This document shows, piece after piece, positions 52,206 to 60,260 of a stretch of DNA of 64,000 bases. The notes below the pieces were generated by a model, which saw only the letters and a list, made by a program, of their open reading frames with translations, was not told the DNA's origin and did not search any database. Made by a program: the position numbers and the translations under genes. Within the stretch, counting starts at the first letter, position 1. The number at the start of each line of letters is the position of its first letter. This stretch comes from Nocardia brasiliensis ATCC 700358 (GTDB lineage: Bacteria; Actinomycetota; Actinomycetes; Mycobacteriales; Mycobacteriaceae), in assembly GCF_000250675.2 (NCBI RefSeq), contig NC_018681.1, positions 7,068,001-7,132,000 on the forward strand, in the 5' to 3' direction.

Positions 52206-52886
52206 TCATGATCGCACCAGCCCGCGCTCACGCAGCCGATGGATCTCCCCGGCGAAGCGGCCGCCCGAAGCCTCGGCGACCCGTTGTGCGTCGGCGAAGG
52301 TATCGACATCGCTGAACTGCGGCAGCGACGTCACCGCATACCCGCACTGCTGCAACGCCTTCCGTGTCAACTCGCCGGTGCGATCGGTGGACATCGGGAC
52401 ATGCTCGAGCACGCGCGCGGGTTGCGGCGTCGGCAATCCGAGACCCCACCAGCCGCCGTCCTCGGCCGGGCCCAGCAACGCACCGTCACCCGCGACGAGT
52501 GCACGCGCCGCCGCGGTCAGTGTGTCGGGGCCGATCTGCGGCGTGTCCATCCCGATCTGGAATACCGGCGCACCGAATCGCGCGGCGTCGGCGTGCGCGT
52601 TCGCCAGGCGCGCGCCGAAACCCGCGCCGCGTTGCGGGACGACCTCGAATAGCTCGAGCGCCCTTGCCAATTCACCGCCGCATTCGGCCGCCGACAGATC
52701 GCCGGTGAACGCGACGACCCGATGCCTGACCTCGCTGCGCAGCACCGCGTCGAGGGTGTCCAGCAGTGCGGCGGCGGCCACTGTGGCCGCTTCGCGCGGG
52801 GTCAGCGGCGGCGAGAGCCGGGTCTTGGCGAAGCCCGCGATCGGCGCCTTCGCGATCACCAGCAGCGTCGCCGGACAGCAGCTCAT
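52206..52886 (-). CDS. DUF2064 / TIGR04282-type glycosyltransferase
   Basis: A 226-residue GT-A-fold protein of the DUF2064 group, which is annotated in some genomes as an arsenosugar biosynthesis glycosyltransferase. Signatures are LLVIAKAPIAGFAKTRLSPP at the N-terminus, then QIGMDTPQIGPDTL and LLGPAEDGGWWGLGL. It is related to nucleotidyl transferases such as CofC/MobA. The ATG overlaps the stop of the GT2 gene (ATGA). No arsenic genes are seen nearby, so the arsenosugar label should not be taken literally. Confidence 0.9.
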   Translation of the reverse strand: MSCCPATLLVIAKAPIAGFAKTRLSPPLTPREAATVAAAALLDTLDAVLRSEVRHRVVAFTGDLSAAECGGELARALELFEVVPQRGAGFGARLANAHADAARFGAPVFQIGMDTPQIGPDTLTAAARALVAGDGALLGPAEDGGWWGLGLPTPQPARVLEHVPMSTDRTGELTRKALQQCGYAVTSLPQFSDVDTFADAQRVAEASGGRFAGEIHRLRERGLVRS

Positions 52887-53554
52887 CGCAGCACCGCCAG
52901 GAAATCCTTGGTGGCGCGCAGGGTTCCGAGCCACGAGCCCGACACCTTCGACACCCCGCCCGCGCGCGGCCGGTAGGCGATGTCCCGCTCCACCACCCGC
53001 CAACCGGCGCTCGCCGCGCCGACCAGCAGTGCGAGCGGATAGCCGGACCGCTGGTGCAAAGGTCCGAGCGACAGCATTCCGGCCCGGCGCGCCACCCGCA
53101 TCGCGGCGATATCGTGCACGGGCAGACCGTATTTGCGCCGCAACCGGCGCGCGACGAGCAGGTTGCCGAGCCGGGCGTGCCAGGGCCAGACCCCGGCATG
53201 CGTCGGCCGCCGGCGGCCGACCGCGAGATCGGCTCCGCCACGCACCAATTCGACTAGGCCGGGCAGTTCGGCCGGATCCATCGATCCGTCGCCGTCGAGT
53301 ACCGCGACCAGCTCGGTGCGGGCCGCCGCGATGCCCGCCTGTACGGCCGCGCCGTAGCCCGGTCTGGCCTCGTGCACCACCGTGGCGCCGCGGCTGCGCG
53401 CGACGGCGCCGGTGCCGTCGGTGGAACCGTTGTCCACCACGAGGGCGTGGTATCCGGCGGGTAGCGCGGCGAGCACGTCGGGCAACGCATCAGCTTCGTC
53501 CCGGCACGGAATCACGACGGTCACTCCGGCAGGATCAACCTGGGTTCGAGTCAC
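52883..53554 (-). CDS. Family 2 glycosyltransferase (polyprenyl-phosphate sugar transferase-like)
   Basis: A 223-residue GT2 enzyme. It has VTVVIPCRDEADALPDVLAAL, the sugar-nucleotide site LVVDNGSTDGT and the metal-binding VLDGDGSMDP. RRPTHAGVWPWHARLGNLLV and HDIAAMRVARR resemble dolichyl/polyprenyl phosphate sugar synthases. There are no membrane helices. The start is GTG 53554. It is the first gene of the minus-strand set and is divergent from the polytopic membrane protein at 53679. Confidence 0.92.
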   Translation of the reverse strand: MTRTQVDPAGVTVVIPCRDEADALPDVLAALPAGYHALVVDNGSTDGTGAVARSRGATVVHEARPGYGAAVQAGIAAARTELVAVLDGDGSMDPAELPGLVELVRGGADLAVGRRRPTHAGVWPWHARLGNLLVARRLRRKYGLPVHDIAAMRVARRAGMLSLGPLHQRSGYPLALLVGAASAGWRVVERDIAYRPRAGGVSKVSGSWLGTLRATKDFLAVLR

Positions 53555-53678
53555 GCTGCCGACGCTAAGCCGTCGGGGCCGCGAAACGGCCGGAAAACCT
53601 GTGACGAAACAGTGACATCATCGAAAAAGTGGCCAGGATCTGCACAGACAGCTCGCTGACCGCCCTATCGTGAGAGCC

Positions 53679-55022
53679 GTGTCCGAGACCTCCGTCCTCG
53701 ATCCCCCGCAGCGTGCCCGGTTCCGTGGCGACCTGGTGGGCGCAGGCAGCGCCGCCGTGCTCGTCGCGGCGGCATTCGTCGTCCCGCGAATTGCCAGCGA
53801 ATCGTGGCGGAGCAATCTGTACGCCGGTGCCGCGCCGATCTTCGGCAACTGGCTGCCGCACGCGGGCTGGGGTACCGTGCCGGCCGTCGCCCTCGCGATT
53901 GTCGTTGTCGCACAGGGCCCGACGCTCGCGCGGCGGTTGTCTTGGCGTCCCTTGCTGGCCGTCTCCTGGGCCGGCGCGCTGGGCTGGGCGTTCGCACTCG
54001 CCATGGTCGACGGCTGGGAGCGCGGATTCGCCCGTCGGCTCACCGATTCCAACGAGTACCTGCACGAGGTGGGTGGCGTCACCGACATCGGCGCGATGCT
54101 GCGCGGATTCGCCGATCGCATCCTCGATTTCGAGCCGGACTCGTGGACCACGCACGTGTCGGGCCATCCACCGGGTGCGTTGCTCTTCTTCGTCCTGCTC
54201 GACCGCGTCGGCCTCGGCGGCGGCGCGTGGGCGGGCACGGCCTGTCTGCTGATCGGCACCAGCGCGGTGCTCGCCGTCGCGGTCGCGCTGCGGGCGCTCG
54301 GAGCCGAGGATCGAGCGCGGGCGGCGCTGCCGTTCCTGGTGCTCGCCCCCGCCGCGCTGTGGATCGCGGTCTCCGCGGACGCGATGTTCGCCGGTGTCAC
54401 GGCCTGGGCCGTCGCATTATTGGCGATCGCCGCGCGACCCGGCGGCAAGACCGGCGCCGCGCTCGCCGCGGGCGTGCTGTTCGCGCTCGGCATCTATCTC
54501 AGCTACGGCTTGGTACTGATGGCGTTTCCGGCTGTGGCCGTGCTGATCGCGGCCCGGACCGCGCGCCCGCTGCTGCCCGCGCTGGCCGGTGCGCTGGCGG
54601 TCGTGGCCGCGTTCACGCTGGCCGGTTTCTGGTGGCTGGACGGCTATCACCTGGTGGTGCAGCGCTATTACCAGGGCATAGCCAGTGAGCGGTCCTACGC
54701 CTACTGGTGGTGGGGCAACCTGGCCGCGACGGTGTGCGCGGTGGGCCTCGCGACCGCCGCGGGCCTGTCCCGCGCGCTGTCGCCGCGCACGCTGCGTGCC
54801 CTCGATCCGACGGCACTACTGGTTGCCGCGGCCCTGTGCGCGATACTCGCGGCAGACCTCAGTGGACTGAGCAAAGCCGAAACCGAGCGGATCTGGCTAC
54901 CGTTCGATGTCTGGCTGCTCGCCGCGACCGCTTTCCTGCCGGGCGCCGCCGCCCGGCGCTGGCTCGCGCTGCAAGCCGCCGCAACCCTGCTGCTGGTCCA
55001 CACGATCCTGACGAACTGGTGA
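53679..55022 (+). CDS. Polytopic membrane protein, glycosyltransferase GT-C-like
   Basis: A 447-residue protein with about 11-12 membrane helices. A first outer loop has WERGFARRLTDSNEYLHEVGG, with paired acidic residues further on (ILDFEPDSWTTHVSGHPPGALL). The layout is that of GT-C glycosyltransferases, which use polyprenyl-phosphate sugars; the family match is not certain. GTG 53679 is chosen since a TATCGT -10-like hexamer ends 7 bases upstream (leaderless); GTG 53670 is an alternative. It is divergent from the GT2 gene and five bases ahead of the two-component genes. Confidence 0.82.
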   Translation: MSETSVLDPPQRARFRGDLVGAGSAAVLVAAAFVVPRIASESWRSNLYAGAAPIFGNWLPHAGWGTVPAVALAIVVVAQGPTLARRLSWRPLLAVSWAGALGWAFALAMVDGWERGFARRLTDSNEYLHEVGGVTDIGAMLRGFADRILDFEPDSWTTHVSGHPPGALLFFVLLDRVGLGGGAWAGTACLLIGTSAVLAVAVALRALGAEDRARAALPFLVLAPAALWIAVSADAMFAGVTAWAVALLAIAARPGGKTGAALAAGVLFALGIYLSYGLVLMAFPAVAVLIAARTARPLLPALAGALAVVAAFTLAGFWWLDGYHLVVQRYYQGIASERSYAYWWWGNLAATVCAVGLATAAGLSRALSPRTLRALDPTALLVAAALCAILAADLSGLSKAETERIWLPFDVWLLAATAFLPGAAARRWLALQAAATLLLVHTILTNW

Positions 55023-55026
55023 GAGC

Positions 55027-55725
55027 ATGACGATTCTGATCGCCGACGACGATCCCGTCGTCCGGGACGTGGTCCGCCGCTATCTCGAGCGCGACGGCCA
55101 CGAGGTGCGCGAAACTGCAGACGGCACAACCACTGTGGCGGCGCTGGCGAATCCGGACGAGGTGATCGAGCTGGCCGTGCTCGACGTGATGATGCCCGCG
55201 CCGGACGGCATCGAGATCTGCCGCGGCATCCGCTCGGGGCCGCGACCGGACATGCCGGTCATCCTGCTCACCGCCCTCGGCGACGAGGACGACCGGGTAC
55301 TCGGTCTGGAGGCGGGCGCCGACGACTACGTCACCAAGCCGTTCAGCCCACGGGAACTCGCGCTGCGGGTCGCCTCGGTGCTGCGGCGCTCACAGGTGGT
55401 GCGCGACAGCGACCACCCGGTGCTGCGCGACGGCGCCGTGGAGATCCGCCCGGCGGTCCGGCTCGTCCTCGTCGCCGGAGTGCCCGTGGATCTGACGCCG
55501 CGCGAGTTCGACCTGCTCGTCTTCCTACTGCAGCATCCGCAGCAGGTGTTCAGCCGGGAAGCCTTGCTCGCCAAGGTCTGGGGCTGGGATTTCGGCGACC
55601 TGTCCACAGTCACCGTGCACATCAAGCGGTTGCGCGCCAAACTCGGCGACAGCCATCGCATCGAAACCGTGTGGGGCCGCGGTTACGCGTGGGCGCGCAC
55701 CGGGAACGGAGCCGTCGATGCCTGA
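55027..55725 (+). CDS. OmpR-family response regulator
   Basis: A 232-residue regulator. The receiver has LIADDDP, phospho-acceptor Asp53 in AVLDVMMPAPDG and Lys104 in YVTKPFSPRE. The winged-helix domain has VDLTPREFDLLVFLLQHP and STVTVHIKRLRAKLG. It lies four bases after the membrane protein gene and overlaps the kinase gene by eight bases, so the three are one transcript. Probable targets are the divergent glycosyltransferase-molybdopterin set and its own operon. Confidence 0.95.
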   Translation: MTILIADDDPVVRDVVRRYLERDGHEVRETADGTTTVAALANPDEVIELAVLDVMMPAPDGIEICRGIRSGPRPDMPVILLTALGDEDDRVLGLEAGADDYVTKPFSPRELALRVASVLRRSQVVRDSDHPVLRDGAVEIRPAVRLVLVAGVPVDLTPREFDLLVFLLQHPQQVFSREALLAKVWGWDFGDLSTVTVHIKRLRAKLGDSHRIETVWGRGYAWARTGNGAVDA

Positions 55726-56743
55726 GGACACCACCCAGCTCATCGTCTACTCGCTGGCCTGCTCGCTGCCGGTGGTCCTGATCGGCGCGATCATCCTGCG
55801 CACCACCAGGAATCGGTCGGTGACCACGAGCATGGCGGTGCTGGTGCTGATTCCGACGCTGGCCACCCTCGCGGGCGTGATCGGGGTCAGCGGGCTGATG
55901 TTCACCCAGGAGTTGCAGCGCACCGCGGTGGTGCTCGGCATCGTCGCGGCGGTCACCGTCCCCGCCGCGATCCTGCTCGGACGCGAACAGGCCCGAAAGA
56001 TGGTCTGGGAGAAGCAGATCCTGGAGCAGGAGCGCGCGGCGGAGCAGTCCCGGCGCGAGCTGGTCGCGTGGGTGAGCCATGACCTGCGGACCCCGCTGGC
56101 GGGTATTCGCGCGATGGCCGAAGCGCTTTCCGACGGTGTCGTCAGCGGGCAAGCCGACGTGGCGACCTACGCCGAGCAGATCGGCGTCGAGACCAACCGG
56201 CTCTCCCGCATGGTCGACGACCTGTTCGAGATGTCGAAGATCAACGCGGGCGCCCTGCGCCTCGAGCTGGAGCCGGTGGATCTGCGGGAACTGATCGACG
56301 AGGTGCTCGCCGCGAACCGGCCGACCGCGGCCCGCGCCCAGGTCGAACTCCGTGCGGAACAACCGGATTCGCGCATCGTCGTCACCGCGAACGATCAGGC
56401 GCTCGGCCGGGTGCTGACCAATCTGGTGTCCAACGCCATCGCGCACACGCCGCCCGGTGGCGAGGTCGCCCTCTCGGCGGGCACCGCGGACGGTCAGGCG
56501 TGGGCGCGGGTCGACGACACCGGGCCGGGGATCGCCGAGGCGGACCTGCCGCGCATTTTCGAGGTCGCCTATCGCGGCACCGCCGCGCGCTCCCCCGTCG
56601 CCGCCGACGGCGTACCCACCGGCAGCGGTATGGGTTTGGCGATCGCGGCCGGTCTGGTCGAGGCGCACCAGGGGCACATCACCGCCGAGAACCGGCCCGG
56701 CGGCAGCCGTTTCGAGGTACGGCTGCCGCTGTCGGGCAACTGA
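55718..56743 (+). CDS. Sensor histidine kinase
   Basis: A 341-residue kinase with three membrane helices in the first 90 residues (about 8-28, 39-61, 70-88) and almost no extracellular loop. The signal is therefore probably sensed in the membrane or passed from a partner protein. His121 lies in AWVSHDLRTPLAGIRA. The ATP-binding part has LVSNAIAHTPPGG, VDDTGPGIAEADLPRIFE and GSGMGLAIAAGLVEAHQG. It is coupled to the response regulator. Confidence 0.95.
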   Translation: MPEDTTQLIVYSLACSLPVVLIGAIILRTTRNRSVTTSMAVLVLIPTLATLAGVIGVSGLMFTQELQRTAVVLGIVAAVTVPAAILLGREQARKMVWEKQILEQERAAEQSRRELVAWVSHDLRTPLAGIRAMAEALSDGVVSGQADVATYAEQIGVETNRLSRMVDDLFEMSKINAGALRLELEPVDLRELIDEVLAANRPTAARAQVELRAEQPDSRIVVTANDQALGRVLTNLVSNAIAHTPPGGEVALSAGTADGQAWARVDDTGPGIAEADLPRIFEVAYRGTAARSPVAADGVPTGSGMGLAIAAGLVEAHQGHITAENRPGGSRFEVRLPLSGN

Positions 56744-56747
56744 CCGC

Positions 56748-57815
56748 TCACAGGGTCGGCGCGCACATCCCCGCGCTGTCGCGCAGCGGGGCGAACGCGA
56801 ACTCGGTGAGACCCGCCACCGGATCCACCTGTGCCACGAAACCCAGGACGCGCCTGGCCTGTTCGGGATCGGCGACGATATGCCGCACGTCGCCGGCCCG
56901 ATAGCGGCCCGTCACCACCGGGTCCGGGCCGCCGCGCGCCGCGGCCAACGTCAGCGCCACCTCGCCGATGGTGATCGGGCGGCCGGAAGAGACATTGAGC
57001 GCGACGAAGCCGGACAGCGGCTGCTCGACGGCCGCGAGGTTCGCCGCGGCGATATCGGTGACGTGCACGAAATCCCTTGCCTGCCGACCGTCCTCGAAGA
57101 CCTGCGGCGACTGCCCGGCCTCGAGCGCCGAACGGAAGATCGCGGCGACCCCGGAATAGGGTGTGTCCCTGGGCATATCGTCGCCGTACACATTGTGATA
57201 GCGCAGTGCGGTCACCGTGGACCCGGTCACCGCCGCCCACGCGGCGGCGTAGTTCTCTTGCGCCAGTTTGCTTGCCGCGTACAGGCTGCGCGGCCGCAGC
57301 GGAGCGTCCTCGCGTACCGTTTCCCAGTCGAGAACCTCACCGGTCGCCGGGCAGCGATGCTCGAACATCCCGGCCGCGAGATCCGCAGGGCGGCGGACGC
57401 CGGCCGGCACCGGCCCGCACCGCTCGCCGCGGTAGTGTCCCTCGCCGTACACCACCATCGACGACGCGAGCACCAGCCTGCGACACCCGGCCCGATCCAT
57501 CGCCGCCAGCAGCACCGCCGTGCCGAAGTCGTTGTGACTCGCGTAGGCGGGCGCATCCTGAGCACTCACGCCCGCGCCGACCACTGCGGCTTGATGACAG
57601 ACGACGTCGACGCCGTACAGCAGCGCATCGAGTGCGTCCCCGTCCCGGACGTCCACCTGCCGGACGCCGTCGGGCACCGCGGCGGACGGTCCGTGCGCCG
57701 CCGGGATCATCAGGTCGACCGAGCGCACCTCGTGCCCGGCGGCGGCCAGCGCGCGGCGGATATGCGAACCGATGAACCCGGCCGCGCCGGTCAACAACAC
57801 CCGCATGCCGGTCAC
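56748..57815 (-). CDS. NAD-dependent epimerase/dehydratase
   Basis: A 355-residue extended short-chain dehydrogenase acting on nucleotide sugars. It has RVLLTGAAGFIGSHIRRALA (NAD-binding), SSMVVYGEG, the catalytic YAASKLAQENYAA (YxxxK), and GRQARDFVHVTDIAAANLAA. GTG 57815 has AGGAG 7 bases upstream and is preferred over ATG 57806. It is convergent with the kinase gene, four bases apart, and would supply a modified sugar donor to the neighbouring glycosyltransferases. Confidence 0.93.
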   Translation of the reverse strand: MTGMRVLLTGAAGFIGSHIRRALAAAGHEVRSVDLMIPAAHGPSAAVPDGVRQVDVRDGDALDALLYGVDVVCHQAAVVGAGVSAQDAPAYASHNDFGTAVLLAAMDRAGCRRLVLASSMVVYGEGHYRGERCGPVPAGVRRPADLAAGMFEHRCPATGEVLDWETVREDAPLRPRSLYAASKLAQENYAAAWAAVTGSTVTALRYHNVYGDDMPRDTPYSGVAAIFRSALEAGQSPQVFEDGRQARDFVHVTDIAAANLAAVEQPLSGFVALNVSSGRPITIGEVALTLAAARGGPDPVVTGRYRAGDVRHIVADPEQARRVLGFVAQVDPVAGLTEFAFAPLRDSAGMCAPTL

Positions 57816-57995
57816 GCCGGATCTCCTGGCCGTGCAATTCGTGTCATGCACCGATCGTGCCTGGTGAACGCGCCGCGGCGGGCGCTCCACGCCGCACCGT
57901 CAGACTTTCGTCACGCCTCGATCGCCCGGCAGCATGTCGGTGGGTGTTGCTACCGTGCGCCTATCCGAGGAATGCACAACGCACGGGAGGTCGTG

Positions 57996-58223
57996 ATGGC
58001 GGAGCAAGCGTCGGCGGCAGAGTTTCCGCACCGGATGGGCAAGGTCGCCAACCGCGAGCTGGCCGCGCACGGGTACACCCGCTACGACCAGCTCACCGAG
58101 GTGACGGCGAAGGAACTGCTGCGCATCCACGGCGTCGGCCCGAAGGCGATCCGGATCCTCGAAGAGGAACTGGCCCTGCGCGGCCTGCACTTCGCCGACC
58201 AGGCCGCACCTTTGCCCGAGTAG
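57996..58223 (+). CDS. Small helix-hairpin-helix protein
   Basis: A 75-residue protein whose C-terminal two thirds form a helix-hairpin-helix unit like that of the RNA polymerase alpha C-terminal domain: YDQLTEVTAKELLRIHGVGP then KAIRILEEELALRGLHF. GGAGG stands 5 bases before ATG 57996. It probably binds DNA non-specifically. It is monocistronic and convergent with the AlkZ-like gene 26 bases downstream. Confidence 0.88.
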   Translation: MAEQASAAEFPHRMGKVANRELAAHGYTRYDQLTEVTAKELLRIHGVGPKAIRILEEELALRGLHFADQAAPLPE

Positions 58224-58249
58224 CCCCATCCGGCTCACGCACCCTCGGA

Positions 58250-59338
58250 TCAGCCCTCGATGATGATCTTTCCGTCCTGACCGGAGGCGACGAATCCGAG
58301 CAGGCGCTCGGCCTCGGCGCGCAGGGCGGACTCGTCGGCCGCGGACAGGGGATGCCACGGCGTGACCCGAATGGTGCTGTCCTCCAACGCCCATCGGCCG
58401 TGCACGAAACCGTCCACCAGGTACATCGGCACCCCGCCCGAGGCCTCCTTGGCGATCCGCTGCCGATCCTCCTCGCTGATGATCCGGCGGCGGTCCTTGT
58501 GCCCGAGCAGCGCGTTGTCGAAGGCGGGCAGGAAGCGCACGGGCACCGGCAGGCCCGGATCAGCCAGCGGCGCGTCGGGCAGGTCGAACAGCACGCGATG
58601 CTGATCGTCGGTGAAAACCCGCAGGCTCGAACGCATCTCGTCGACCACCTCGGCGAGCTTGGTCACCCCCGCCCACGCCTGCATATCGGCCACGGTGGCG
58701 GGGCCGAACGCTGCCAGATACCGCAGGATCAAGGTCTGCGCGTGCGGCTCGGTCTCCATCGGCACACCGATCCATTCGTCGGCGAGCGCGACCGTCACCG
58801 ACCGGTTGCGCCATTTGCCCCAAGCCCCGGTCACCGGGCTGTGCGCCATCGGCACCAGCAGCTCCGCCGCCTCGGCGAGCCTGCGCGCGTGCCGATCCGG
58901 GAAGCGTTCGGCGAGCAAGCGGCCCAGCTCGGTGCGCGACAGGATCTGACCGGACAGCAATTCCCTTCCCGCGACGGCGAGTTCGGCGAGATCGATGCCA
59001 TCGATCTCGTCGCGGTAGTACGGCGCCTGCAACGCAGCGTGCACGATCGGGCGCACCGTCGGGCGCAGCCAGCGGAAGTCGTCCGCGTCGGCCAGGTGCA
59101 CGGTGCGGCGGATCATGGTGGACCGCACCAGTTTTCGTTCTCGTAGTAAGGCGGCCAGATCGTCGTGCCGGAAATCGGTGAGCCGGGACCACAGGCCGAC
59201 ATAGGGCCAATTGGGTTCCTGCCCTTGCACCGCGACCAGATGCCGGACGAGCTCCAACGGTGTCATCGCGACCCGCTGTGCCAGCATCTGACGCACCAGC
59301 AGGGTTCGGTTCAGCTCACGCAGCGATAGTTCCGTCAT
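58250..59338 (-). CDS. Winged-helix HTH_42 protein, AlkZ-like putative DNA glycosylase
   Basis: A 362-residue member of the HTH_42 (PF06224) superfamily, three tandem winged helices and a beta-barrel. The segment HLVAVQGQEPNWPYVGLWSRL carries Gln38-Gly-Gln40, at the position of the catalytic Q-x-Q of the AlkZ branch, which unhooks alkylated bases and crosslinks. TMIRRTVHLADADDFRWL and WHPLSAADESALRAEAERLL also fit the family. ATG 59338 is used; no strong ribosome binding site is seen. A repair role is inference from the motif. Confidence 0.85.
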   Translation of the reverse strand: MTELSLRELNRTLLVRQMLAQRVAMTPLELVRHLVAVQGQEPNWPYVGLWSRLTDFRHDDLAALLRERKLVRSTMIRRTVHLADADDFRWLRPTVRPIVHAALQAPYYRDEIDGIDLAELAVAGRELLSGQILSRTELGRLLAERFPDRHARRLAEAAELLVPMAHSPVTGAWGKWRNRSVTVALADEWIGVPMETEPHAQTLILRYLAAFGPATVADMQAWAGVTKLAEVVDEMRSSLRVFTDDQHRVLFDLPDAPLADPGLPVPVRFLPAFDNALLGHKDRRRIISEEDRQRIAKEASGGVPMYLVDGFVHGRWALEDSTIRVTPWHPLSAADESALRAEAERLLGFVASGQDGKIIIEG

Positions 59339-59390
59339 GCCTGCCATCTTCGCCGATGGCACCGACACATCGGGCCGATTCCGCCGGGCA

Positions 59391-59415
59391 TACGTATACG
59401 TACAATGTGTTCATG
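59391..59415 (+). promoter_or_regulatory. 12-bp palindrome overlapping a leaderless promoter
   Basis: TACGTATACGTA (59391-59402) is its own reverse complement. It overlaps a TACAAT -10 hexamer (59401-59406) that ends 6 bases before ATG 59413, so the transcript is probably leaderless and a protein on the palindrome would block it. Confidence 0.5.
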
Positions 59416-59700
59416 TTCGATCCCATCACCTTGGCCGTCGGTGCCGGGATCGCCGGCGTCGGCTGGGCGATCGGGCGCTACGGCCACCGCGCGGCGTTCG
59501 GCAAGACGAAGAGCGCCGCGCAGTGCGGCTGCGGTCACGATCTGTCCGTGCACGACCCGAACGGCGAATGCCACACCGAGTTACGCCGTTCCGTCGCGCC
59601 CTCGGTGTGGGAGTGGGTGCAGTGCCCGTGCCGCCGCTACACCGGCCCGCTGCCGGTCGAGGACTACTTCTCCCGGCCGTTCCTGCCGCCGAAGGAGTGA
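59413..59700 (+). CDS. Small Cys-rich protein of unknown function (95 aa)
   Basis: A 95-residue protein with an N-terminal hydrophobic helix (MFDPITLAVGAGIAGVGWAI). A Cys/His cluster follows, QCGCGHDLSVHDPNGECHTEL with a second pair in WVQCPCRRY, which may hold a metal ion. The C-terminus is Pro/Phe-rich. No family is recognised. It is divergent from the AlkZ-like gene and followed by a strong terminator. Confidence 0.78.
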   Translation: MFDPITLAVGAGIAGVGWAIGRYGHRAAFGKTKSAAQCGCGHDLSVHDPNGECHTELRRSVAPSVWEWVQCPCRRYTGPLPVEDYFSRPFLPPKE

Positions 59701-59705
59701 ACCGC

Positions 59706-59732
59706 GCGTGGGCACCGGGCCGGTGCCCACGC
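59706..59732. terminator. Bidirectional terminator
   Basis: GCGTGGGCACC pairs perfectly with GGTGCCCACGC around the loop GGGCC. It lies 5 bases after the Cys-rich protein gene and 8 bases beyond the end of the convergent carboxymuconolactone-decarboxylase-like gene. Confidence 0.88.
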
Positions 59733-59740
59733 ATGGTGCC

Positions 59741-60181
59741 TCAGCCGACCTCGGGCTGCATCCGCAGCGGGACCCCGATCCGGTTCCACAGGTTGATCAT
59801 CGCGGTGACCGCGACCAGTCCGGCCCGCGCGCCCTCGTCGAAATGCTTCTCGACCTCGGCCCAGATCTCGTCGCTCACACCGTGCTCGCCGAGTTTTGTG
59901 ACCGCCTCCGCGTAGGCGAGGGCGGCCCGCTCGGTGTCGTCGTAGAGCGCGGACTCACGCCAGGCGTCGAGCTGGTAGATCCGCTTCTCGGTCTCCCCCG
60001 CCAGGCGCGCGTCGGTGGTGTGCAGGTCGATGCAGTACACGCAGCCGTTGATCTGGGACGCGCGAATCTTCACCAGCTCGCGCACCACCGGATTCAACGG
60101 ACCGCGCCGGATCGCCTTCTCCGCCTCGAACCACGCCTTGTAGTACTCGGGGGCGACCTCTGCGAGCTTCATCCGTGCCAC
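59741..60181 (-). CDS. Carboxymuconolactone decarboxylase / AhpD-like protein
   Basis: A 146-residue helical protein of the CMD/AhpD family, with PVVRELVKIRASQINGCVYCIDLH carrying the CxxC-H redox motif. GTG 60181 has AAAGGA 7 bases upstream and is preferred over ATG 60172. The family includes alkylhydroperoxidases that use thiols; a peroxide defence role is likely. It appears monocistronic. Confidence 0.92.
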   Translation of the reverse strand: MARMKLAEVAPEYYKAWFEAEKAIRRGPLNPVVRELVKIRASQINGCVYCIDLHTTDARLAGETEKRIYQLDAWRESALYDDTERAALAYAEAVTKLGEHGVSDEIWAEVEKHFDEGARAGLVAVTAMINLWNRIGVPLRMQPEVG

Positions 60182-60260
60182 GGTGACGTCCTTTCCTCGA
60201 TGTCCTCGTACAACAGAGGGACGAGACAGCGGCCGCGAGTGTGACGCGGTCTCGCGTAAT

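Noticed and set aside
52206..52886. Arsenosugar biosynthesis as the role of the DUF2064 gene.
   Set aside because: The name comes from a family label; no arsenite methyltransferase, radical-SAM or arsenic resistance gene is nearby.
56457..58223. A 588-codon plus-strand frame joining the kinase 3' end to the HhH gene.
   Set aside because: Most of it is antisense to the epimerase gene; only the last 75 codons, with their own ribosome binding site, are a real gene.
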